Origin: a virus
Length of the DNA stretch: 60,295 nucleotides
Strand: one strand, 5' to 3'
Virus record (IMG/VR): IMGVR_UViG_3300031972_003003
Coordinates: 1-60,295 of that record
A model generated the notes under the pieces. It saw nothing but the letters and a program-made list of their open reading frames with translations. It had not been told where the DNA came from and did no database searches. This document shows positions 50,461-57,131 of the stretch, piece by piece. Positions within the stretch are counted from its first letter, which is position 1. Each line of letters begins with the position of its first letter. Both the position numbers and the translations under genes were made by a program.

Positions 50461-51303
50461 ATGGCTAAACATTCGAAGTATAAAAATACAGGTATAATTT
50501 TTGAATTACTTGTAAGGCAGCTTACCGAAGATACCATAAATCAGAGATCAAGCAAATGTCAATCTCTTATTAAAAAATATTTTAATAAATCTACTTTACT
50601 TTCTGAGTATAAACTATATAAAAGAATAGTAGAAAAAAAAGAAGATACAGAGGCTAGAGCTAATTTAATAATTGAATCAACTATTAAATACTCTGAAAAA
50701 ATTAATTTAGAAGAGAATCGAAAATTAAAATATAATTTAATTAAAGAAATCTCTAATCATTATGATGTAAAAGAATTTTTTAATCATAATATTCCAAACT
50801 ATAAACCGTATGCAGCTTTATATTGTTTAATGGAAGATAATAGATTAGATAATAGTGATTATGAAACTACTTTAAAGAATAAAATTACTTTAGTAGAACA
50901 TATTACTCAAAAAACAGAAACTAAAAGAGTAAATAATCAATTATCTGATTTTTTAGCAGAAGATAAAGATACAAGAAAATTAGTTTATCAAGTACTTTTA
51001 CAGGAATTTAATTCTAAATATGATGGTTTACTTGATACACAAAAACAAGCTTTAAGAGAAATTCTTAATAATATTGATAATAAAGAAAGATTAAAATCAT
51101 TTTATAATTTAAAAATAAATGAAATTAAATCGGATCTTAAACAAGCTATTCCTAATATAACTGATAAAGTAATTAAAATTAAAGTTAATACTTTAGCTGA
51201 TCTTTTAAAAGAGGCAAGAGTTTATAAGGAAGTTAATGACGAGTCAATAGCTAGACTTCTAAAATATTATGAATTACTTAAAGATATAGAGCATGGAGTC
51301 TAA
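50461..51303 (+). CDS. Head-operon protein of unknown function, 280 aa
   Basis: A 280-residue, all-helical, Lys/Glu-rich protein starting MAKHSKYKNTGIIFELLVRQ. I recall a protein with this opening between portal and protease in marine T4-like phages, probably a prohead assembly or core factor. It contains NQLSDFLAEDKD, a possible gp21-type site near the middle. It overlaps the next gene by 11 bases. Confidence 0.6.
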   Translation: MAKHSKYKNTGIIFELLVRQLTEDTINQRSSKCQSLIKKYFNKSTLLSEYKLYKRIVEKKEDTEARANLIIESTIKYSEKINLEENRKLKYNLIKEISNHYDVKEFFNHNIPNYKPYAALYCLMEDNRLDNSDYETTLKNKITLVEHITQKTETKRVNNQLSDFLAEDKDTRKLVYQVLLQEFNSKYDGLLDTQKQALREILNNIDNKERLKSFYNLKINEIKSDLKQAIPNITDKVIKIKVNTLADLLKEARVYKEVNDESIARLLKYYELLKDIEHGV

Positions 51304-51541
51304 ATTAAGAGAAAGAATTAGAGGCTTGATTAGATTAGATGAAGTATCTGCAACTGCTACAGGAGCCGGATCTTCCGCCTTTACAGCTAATGCTGGAACT
51401 GGTGCACAATATGCAACTCCACGAGCTTTTAGAAAAGATAAAGACGCTAAAGGAGCTGAACATATTTATTATTATAAATTAGGTTTTAAACCGGTGCCAA
51501 AAATTAAACCAAGGTCTTACGACATAAAAAAAATATATTAA
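51293..51541 (+). CDS. Small prohead protein sharing a motif with the capsid protein, 82 aa
   Basis: MESKLRERIRGLIRLDE is a targeting helix with a likely cut after Glu17. After the site, residues 26-41 (GSSAFTANAGTGAQYA) match residues 68-83 of the major capsid protein (GGSAFTSNAGTGANWA) at 12 of 16 positions, and both follow the cut site closely. The rest (HIYYYKLGFKPVPKIKPRSY) is a short basic strand pair. It may occupy capsid-like binding positions in the prohead or be a minor shell protein. Its stop overlaps the next start. Confidence 0.6.
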   Translation: MESKLRERIRGLIRLDEVSATATGAGSSAFTANAGTGAQYATPRAFRKDKDAKGAEHIYYYKLGFKPVPKIKPRSYDIKKIY

Positions 51542-52329
51542 TGAGCTCATTACAGAATCAATATAATAGTATAAAAAAAGGAAAAGGAAATAAAGATGGA
51601 CTATTAAGAGAATCCAAAAGATTATTTCCAAATTATATTCCTAACTCTGCTAATTATAATCAAGCTATAGATATTTTAAAATCTAGACAAATTATAAATG
51701 AAAACGTTGTAGGACTTCAACCTATTAATCAACTTCAACCTGCTAAAAAAGAAAACTTCGAAAAAGCATTCGAAAAATTTTTAGCAGAAGAAACAGTAGA
51801 TGCAAAAGCAACTGAAAGAAAACAATCTAAATTAGTGGATGAGCCTTTATCACATCAGTATCCATATCAAGAAAAAGATAGATTAGATAATCAAATATTT
51901 GATCAAATTATGTCTGGATATTATACTGAGATGAAAGATCCTAAAAATACTGATAAAACTGAAGAAGAATTAAAAGCAATTGTTCTTAAGAATCTTGAAA
52001 AAGATCCATTATATTATACTAAAGAAGCACAATTTGGTATTAAAGGTCTCGGATATAGAGATGACGTACCTGGTGCAGGTTTAGTAAAAGAACCAACTGG
52101 AAAGTATAAAGCTTCTGGATATGGTGATCTAAAAGAGAGTAAACAAGTAACTGAAGCTTCTTCAATGCCAAGCGAAGAATTATTATCTTTATTAGATGAT
52201 ATGTTAGAAGATTTAGTTGATAATTCTGTTGACGCAGAACAAGCAGTAAAAAAAGTAATCAGTATGAATCCTGCACTTAAGCATTATGAAACTGCACTTT
52301 TACAATTAGCTGAACCAAAATTCCCATGA
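51541..52329 (+). CDS. Prohead core protein candidate, 262 aa
   Basis: A 262-residue protein between the small prohead protein and the protease. Residues 53-84 (NENVVGLQPIN, then KKENFEKAFEKFLAEE) are the module shared with the 42259 protein. The C-terminal 60 residues are acidic and helical (EELLSLLDDMLEDLVDNSVD). Sites such as FLAEE and LKESK could be cut by gp21. Position corresponds to internal core proteins gp67/gp68 of T4, though sequence similarity is not evident. Confidence 0.6.
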   Translation: MSSLQNQYNSIKKGKGNKDGLLRESKRLFPNYIPNSANYNQAIDILKSRQIINENVVGLQPINQLQPAKKENFEKAFEKFLAEETVDAKATERKQSKLVDEPLSHQYPYQEKDRLDNQIFDQIMSGYYTEMKDPKNTDKTEEELKAIVLKNLEKDPLYYTKEAQFGIKGLGYRDDVPGAGLVKEPTGKYKASGYGDLKESKQVTEASSMPSEELLSLLDDMLEDLVDNSVDAEQAVKKVISMNPALKHYETALLQLAEPKFP

Positions 52330-52916
52330 AGCAAGTTTTAGTAGAAACGATTAATTTTTCACCTGTTAGAGCACTAACAGAGTCAAAATCTCATAGAGGT
52401 AATCCTATAGTAGAAGGAATACTTGCTACAGTAGAGACTGTAAACGAGAACGGTCGTTTTTATAAAAAGTCTATTTGGGATAGAGAAGTAGATAAATATA
52501 AAGTACTAATAGCGGAAAAAAGAGCATTAGGAGAATTAGATCATCCTGATTCTATGAATATAAATTTAAAAAATGTTTGTCATAATATTGTAGATTTATA
52601 TTGGGATGGTAAAAATATAATGGGTAAATTAGAAATCTTACCAACACCATCAGGTCAAATAGTAAAAAATCTAATTGATAATGGAATTACTTTAGGAGTA
52701 TCTTCTAGAGGAACAGGTACATTACAACAAAGAGATGGTGTAAATGAAGTACAAGATGACTTTGAGCTATTATGTTGGGACTTTGTATCTACACCATCTA
52801 ATCCAGGATCATTTGTACATCCTATAAGAGAATCAAAAGAATTTAAATCTACTCCTATTACAATACATAATACTATTTCTGAACTATTATGTATGCACGG
52901 TCAGTGCGAAATATAA
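52326..52916 (+). CDS. gp21: Prohead protease, T4 gp21-like
   Basis: A 196-residue serine protease of the herpesvirus-like/prohead fold. His73 lies in GELDHPDS and the nucleophile is Ser126 or Ser127 in LGVSSRGTG, followed by DFVSTPSNPGS. It matures the prohead by cutting the scaffold, the capsid N-terminus and, in T4, packed internal proteins after Glu in L/I-x-E sites. In this phage its substrates probably include the many cargo leaders noted elsewhere. The start overlaps the previous stop (ATGA). Confidence 0.93.
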   Translation: MKQVLVETINFSPVRALTESKSHRGNPIVEGILATVETVNENGRFYKKSIWDREVDKYKVLIAEKRALGELDHPDSMNINLKNVCHNIVDLYWDGKNIMGKLEILPTPSGQIVKNLIDNGITLGVSSRGTGTLQQRDGVNEVQDDFELLCWDFVSTPSNPGSFVHPIRESKEFKSTPITIHNTISELLCMHGQCEI

Positions 52917-52933
52917 TTTTTATATTTTTAACT

Positions 52934-52948
52934 ATATTTATATTATAT
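52934..52948 (+). promoter_or_regulatory. Late-type promoter motif for scaffold and capsid genes
   Basis: ATATTTATATTATAT at 52934-52948, about 80 bases upstream of the gp22 start. The leader is much longer than at other late genes and contains two hairpins. Confidence 0.5.
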
Positions 52949-53009
52949 CACCATCCTAATATGGTGTAACTAATATTATATTAATACTATTATATCTCTA
53001 CTAGATATA
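52949..53009 (+). promoter_or_regulatory. Two hairpins in the gp22 leader
   Basis: CACCAT (52949-52954) pairs with ATGGTG (52961-52966) around a 6-base loop, and TATATCT (52991-52997) pairs with AGATATA (53003-53009) around a 5-base loop. Neither is followed by a T-run, so they look like 5' leader structures that could stabilise or tune the message for the most abundant head proteins. Confidence 0.5.
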
Positions 53010-53028
53010 GAATTTCAAAACATTTATT

Positions 53029-54159
53029 ATGGCAACATCTGATATGTTAAGACAAGCTATTGCTGATGCTAAAATTATTAAAGAGACAGCAATTGCTAAT
53101 GCTAAAAACGCATTAGAAGAGGCATTTACGCCTAAGTTAAAAGAACTTCTTTCTGAGAAAATTGAAGAAATGGATATGGAAGAAGAAATGGATGAGGGTA
53201 TGTATTCTGAAGAAGAAAAGATGCACGAAAAAGATATGCACGAAGGTGACATGGATGAAGAAATGCATAAAGAAGAAATGCATAAAGAAGAAATGCATAA
53301 AGAAGAAACATCTGAACCTCATGGTAATATTGGTCAACATACCCCAGAAGGAGAACCTCTTGGTTTTCTAGAAGGAGATATGGAAGAAGAAATGACTGAA
53401 GAAGATCTCGAAGAAATGCTTAAAGAGATGGAGAAAGAAATGCATGAAGGTGATATGGAAGAAGGTGAAAAGATGCATGAAAAAGATGACATGCATGAAG
53501 AGAAAGATATGCACGAAGGTGACATGGATGAAGAAAAACATCACGAAGAAAAACATCACGAAGAAAAAATGCATGAAGAAATGGATGAAGAAAAACATCA
53601 CGAAGAAAAAATGCATGAAGAAGTATCTGATGAAGATTTAATGGATCTTATTAAAGATGTAGTTAAATCTATGGCAGATGCAGGCGAGCTAGAAGGTGTA
53701 GAAGTTGAATTTGATGAAACTGAAGAAGAAGGTGAAGAAGAAGAAATGGAAGCACCAGAAACTGAAGAAGAAGAAACGGAAGAGCTTGCTGAAATGAGAA
53801 AAGAAAACGCTGAATTAAAAGAAGCTGTAGAGTTTCTAACAACTCAGCTTAATGAAATTAACGTACTTAATGCTAAATTACTTTACGTTAACAAAATTTT
53901 CAAAGCTAAAAACTTGTCAGAAAGTAAAAAAGTTAAGCTATTATCTCAATTCGATGGAGCTAGTTCCATCAAAGAGGTGAAATTAGTTTATAATACTGTA
54001 GTGGCAAATCTAGCAGAGGAAACTAAAGTTACTAAAAAGACGTCTTTGAAAGAAGGTGTAGGTAGAGCGTCAAAACCTAGCGGAGTTTCAAGTAGAAAGC
54101 CAATTGTAAATGTTGATCCAACAATTGCAAGGTTTCAAAAACTCGCAGGTATTAGATAA
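53029..54159 (+). CDS. gp22: Prohead scaffold protein, T4 gp22-like
   Basis: A 376-residue scaffold. The first 45 residues and last 130 are helical, with a likely cut site (KELLSE) near the start and LNEINVLNAKLLYVNKIFKA and IARFQKLAGIR at the end, as in gp22 of other T4-like phages. The middle (residues 50-205) is an unusual run of Glu, Met, His and Lys in short repeats such as EMHKE, MHEGDMDEE and HHEEKHHEEKMHEE. It is the core around which gp23 assembles and is removed by gp21. The His/Met content could bind metal, which is inference. Confidence 0.88.
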   Translation: MATSDMLRQAIADAKIIKETAIANAKNALEEAFTPKLKELLSEKIEEMDMEEEMDEGMYSEEEKMHEKDMHEGDMDEEMHKEEMHKEEMHKEETSEPHGNIGQHTPEGEPLGFLEGDMEEEMTEEDLEEMLKEMEKEMHEGDMEEGEKMHEKDDMHEEKDMHEGDMDEEKHHEEKHHEEKMHEEMDEEKHHEEKMHEEVSDEDLMDLIKDVVKSMADAGELEGVEVEFDETEEEGEEEEMEAPETEEEETEELAEMRKENAELKEAVEFLTTQLNEINVLNAKLLYVNKIFKAKNLSESKKVKLLSQFDGASSIKEVKLVYNTVVANLAEETKVTKKTSLKEGVGRASKPSGVSSRKPIVNVDPTIARFQKLAGIR

Positions 54160-54176
54160 TTTTTTAACAAATAACA

Positions 54177-55889
54177 ATGGCAAATTTAATTAACAACTTG
54201 TTAGAAAGCTCTGCTTCAGGATGGAAATCCATGCAGGGTGATGCGGCGCGCTTAGCCGGCAAGTGGGCTAAAACTGGTCTACTTGAAGGAATTGAAGGCG
54301 AAGTAGAGCGCAATAATATGGCTATGATTCTTGAGAATCAGGCTAAACAACTCGTAGTTGAGCAATCATCTACACAAGGAGGTTCAGCATTTACATCTAA
54401 TGCAGGAACTGGTGCTAACTGGGCAGGAATTGCTCTTCCGTTAGTAAGAAAGGTATTCGGACAAATTTCTTCTAAAGAGTTTGTTTCCGTACAACCTATG
54501 AACTTACCTTCAGGTCTTGTATTCTTTCTAGACTTCCAATATGGTGGTACAGGAGATGCAACAAATAAAACATTTACAGCTGGAGGTAATGTATTCGAAT
54601 CAGGATCTATGTATGGTCTTACTGATTCAGGAGGAGGTGATCCATCGGAAGGTCTTTATGGAGCAGGTAGATTTGGTTATTCATTAAACCAGTTCTCTTC
54701 TTCAAACTTGACTTTCCATTCTGGATCTACTTCAACTTATGCTGTTAATACAGCATCTCTTGCTGTTTGGGCTGACGTTCAGTATAATTCTGATCTTTCA
54801 GCTTCAGTTGCAGCAGGTGAACTTACTAAGATTGTTGTAGATGCATCTGATTTAACTACTCCAGATCTTAGAGCAGTAAGATCATTTGTACTTACATCTG
54901 GTTCAAGCTTAACAAATATTGCTAATTCATTACCAAAGTATACTACTACTAGAGATAATGATACTAAAGTAGTATTTGTATTTGATAATCAGATCCGTAC
55001 GATTATGAAAGATACTCGTACTGATTATAACTGTTTCTTCTATAAGCAGCCTGAAGATAATTCAAGAGGTGATTTTGAAGATAATTCAGGTGCAGGTCGT
55101 CCTAATGCAAGAACACAAGCTACTGATGCATTAAATATTCCTCAAGTAGATGTGAAGCTTAAGTCTGAAGGTATTATTGCTAAGACTCGTAAGCTTAAAG
55201 CACAATGGACTCCTGAATTCGCTCAAGATTTGAATGCTTATCAAGCACTTGATGCAGAAGCTGAATTGACATCTATTATGTCTGAGTATATTGCACTTGA
55301 GATTGATCTTGAGATTCTTGATATGCTTATTGTAGATGCAACTGCTGCTGACGAGTATTGGTATGCTACTAATAACCGAGCTCTAAATTCAACTAAAACT
55401 GGATACGATGATGCTGGATTTTATAATACTCAAGGTCAATGGTTCCAAACTTTAGGAACTAAGATGCAAAAAGTATCTAATAAAATCCATCAGAAAACGT
55501 TAAGAGGAGGAGCTAATTTTGTAGTAACTTCACCAACTGTAGCAACAATTCTTGAGTCTATCCCAGGATTTGCTTCTGCAGGTAATGGAGATGCTGCTGC
55601 AGCTACTTATGCTTTCGGTATTCAAAAAGTGGGACAACTTAATAACAGATATACTGTTTATAAGAACCCATATATGAATGAAGGATTAATCTTAATGGGA
55701 TATAGAGGATCTCAATTCCTTGAAACTGGTGCTACTTTTGCTCCATATATTCCATTGATCATGACTCCTTTAGTATACGATCCAGAAACCTTCACACCAC
55801 GTAAAGGTCTATTGACTCGATATGCTAAGAAAATGATTCGTCCAGAATTTTATGGTCGTATCTTTGTCAACGACTTGAACGTACTTTAA
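54177..55889 (+). CDS. gp23: Major capsid protein, T4 gp23-like
   Basis: A 570-residue HK97-fold capsid protein. The N-terminal 62 residues are the removable part, with a likely gp21 cut in LVVE at Glu62, close to Glu65 in T4. Later blocks (ALPLVRKVFGQISSKEFVSV, QPMNLPSGLVFFLDFQYG, RKLKAQWTPEFAQDLNAYQA, and the C-terminal TPRKGLLTRYAKKMIRPEFY) are classic gp23 signatures. Codon choice is less AT-biased than neighbours, as expected of a very highly expressed gene. A strong terminator follows. Confidence 0.96.
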   Translation: MANLINNLLESSASGWKSMQGDAARLAGKWAKTGLLEGIEGEVERNNMAMILENQAKQLVVEQSSTQGGSAFTSNAGTGANWAGIALPLVRKVFGQISSKEFVSVQPMNLPSGLVFFLDFQYGGTGDATNKTFTAGGNVFESGSMYGLTDSGGGDPSEGLYGAGRFGYSLNQFSSSNLTFHSGSTSTYAVNTASLAVWADVQYNSDLSASVAAGELTKIVVDASDLTTPDLRAVRSFVLTSGSSLTNIANSLPKYTTTRDNDTKVVFVFDNQIRTIMKDTRTDYNCFFYKQPEDNSRGDFEDNSGAGRPNARTQATDALNIPQVDVKLKSEGIIAKTRKLKAQWTPEFAQDLNAYQALDAEAELTSIMSEYIALEIDLEILDMLIVDATAADEYWYATNNRALNSTKTGYDDAGFYNTQGQWFQTLGTKMQKVSNKIHQKTLRGGANFVVTSPTVATILESIPGFASAGNGDAAAATYAFGIQKVGQLNNRYTVYKNPYMNEGLILMGYRGSQFLETGATFAPYIPLIMTPLVYDPETFTPRKGLLTRYAKKMIRPEFYGRIFVNDLNVL

Positions 55890-55914
55890 TATAATCGTTT
55901 AAGTTAGGAAATTA

Positions 55915-55942
55915 GGGGGGACTTCGGTCCCCTCTTTTTTTT
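55915..55942 (+). terminator. Strong rho-independent terminator after the capsid gene
   Basis: GGGGGGAC at 55915-55922, UUCG-type loop TTCG at 55923-55926, GTCCCCTC at 55927-55934, then eight T. This GC-rich stem with a stable tetraloop stands out sharply in the AT-rich sequence. Confidence 0.95.
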
Positions 55943-56010
55943 GTATATAGGTTATACCTCTTATGAGAATTTTTAATATTTTTTTATGTTCATATCTTTT
56001 GCTATTAATC

Positions 56011-56023
56011 TATTTATTAATAA
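56011..56023 (+). promoter_or_regulatory. Late-type promoter motif for phoH
   Basis: TATTTATTAATAA at 56011-56023, 14 bases before ATG 56038. The preceding AT-rich stretch also contains TATCTTTTG, which resembles a Bacteroidota -7 element, but no -33 triplet is found at the proper distance. Confidence 0.45.
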
Positions 56024-56037
56024 CTTAACTGTTTTAA

Positions 56038-56703
56038 ATGAATACAAATAATAATAGTTCTCAAAAAAGGAAACCAAAGAATCCAATTAAATTTAAACTA
56101 CAACTTACTGAAGAACAAAAACTAGGAAAAGCTACTATCTTAGATAATAAGATTACAGTTGTTACAGGTAAAGCGGGATCTTCTAAAACTTTTTTATGTT
56201 GTAATGTAGCTTTAGATTTATTATTTACAAAGCAGATCGAAAAAATTGTTATTATGCGACCTATGGTTGGTACTGAAGATATAGGACATTTACCTGGAGA
56301 TATTAATGATAAAATGCAACCCTGGATGACTCCTATTATAGAAAATATGTATGATTTATATGATAAAACGAAAATAGAAAAAGAAATAGTAGAGGGTCGT
56401 ATTCGAATTTTACCTTTACAATTTACACAAGGAGTAACATTTAGAAACTCTGCAGTAATAGTTGATGAAGCACAAAATTGTACAAAAGAACAATTAAAAA
56501 TGATTCTTACTAGAACTGGTATAGATTCTAAAATAATGATTGCAGGAGATCCTCAACAAATACAAATAAGAAGAAAATCAGATTCAGGATTATCAAAATT
56601 AATAGATGTAGCGGAAAGAATTGATAAATTAGCTTTAATTCATTTAACTTCTAATTATAGAGATCCTATAGTAGAGCAAATTATAGATGAATACGATAAT
56701 TAA
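56038..56703 (+). CDS. phoH: PhoH-like P-loop ATPase
   Basis: A 221-residue protein with Walker A GKAGSSKT at residues 44-51 and Walker B VIVDEAQN at 140-147, plus the family blocks IVIMRPMVGTEDIGHLPGDI and IMIAGDPQQ. PhoH proteins are widespread in marine phages; the fold is that of superfamily 1 helicase-type ATPases and an RNA-related role is suspected in bacteria. It stands alone between the capsid terminator and the fibre genes. Confidence 0.92.
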   Translation: MNTNNNSSQKRKPKNPIKFKLQLTEEQKLGKATILDNKITVVTGKAGSSKTFLCCNVALDLLFTKQIEKIVIMRPMVGTEDIGHLPGDINDKMQPWMTPIIENMYDLYDKTKIEKEIVEGRIRILPLQFTQGVTFRNSAVIVDEAQNCTKEQLKMILTRTGIDSKIMIAGDPQQIQIRRKSDSGLSKLIDVAERIDKLALIHLTSNYRDPIVEQIIDEYDN

Positions 56704-56704
56704 G

Positions 56705-56720
56705 ATACTTATAATAATAA
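56705..56720 (+). promoter_or_regulatory. Late-type promoter motif, one-base variant of the 16-mer
   Basis: ATACTTATAATAATAA at 56705-56720 differs from the exact 16-mer by one base and lies nine bases before ATG 56730. Confidence 0.6.
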
Positions 56721-56729
56721 ACTATAAGT

Positions 56730-57131
56730 ATGGCAGCAGGTAAATATAATTTTACAATTGAACAAGGAGCTACTACTAATTTTGAAATAGCTTATAAAGA
56801 TTCTAATAATAATCCTATAGATCTAACAAGCTACTCAGGAAGATTACAAATTAGATCTAATTTTGCAGATGATTCTGGAACTATTTTTTTAACTCTTTCT
56901 TCATCTAGAAATAGTGATGGTACAGGACTAAATTTTAGTGGATCTAATAGTATAACTCCACCAACTTCAGGTAGTATAGGTATTTTTATTGCTGCATGTA
57001 CTAGCTCTACCTTAACATTTAATCAAGCTTTATATGATTTAGAAATATATAGTGGTAGTAGTGAATGTCCATTTACGGTTAGACTAATTCAAGGAACAGT
57101 AAAATTAAGTAAAGAAGTAACTAGAATATAA
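56730..57131 (+). CDS. Small beta-sandwich virion protein, 133 aa
   Basis: A 133-residue protein (MAAGKYNFTIEQGATTNFEI, then AYKDSNNNPIDLTSYSGRLQ) whose pattern resembles the N-terminal domain of BppU-type baseplate upper proteins and other fibre-anchoring sandwiches. It ends in KLSKEVTRI and its stop overlaps the fibre gene by one base, so the two are probably partners. Confidence 0.6.
   Translation: MAAGKYNFTIEQGATTNFEIAYKDSNNNPIDLTSYSGRLQIRSNFADDSGTIFLTLSSSRNSDGTGLNFSGSNSITPPTSGSIGIFIAACTSSTLTFNQALYDLEIYSGSSECPFTVRLIQGTVKLSKEVTRI

Noticed and set aside
53137-53616. Long open frames on the opposite strand and in another plus-strand frame within gp22
   Set aside because: They arise from the GAA/ATG/CAT repeats of the scaffold gene and give low-complexity Phe/His/Met or Lys/Cys proteins without start signals.
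55963-56028. A 21-codon hydrophobic frame between the capsid terminator and phoH
   Set aside because: It is almost all Ile, Leu and Phe, as expected from AT-rich noncoding DNA, and overlaps the late motif; unlike the 3-6 kb micro-ORFs it is not coupled to neighbours.
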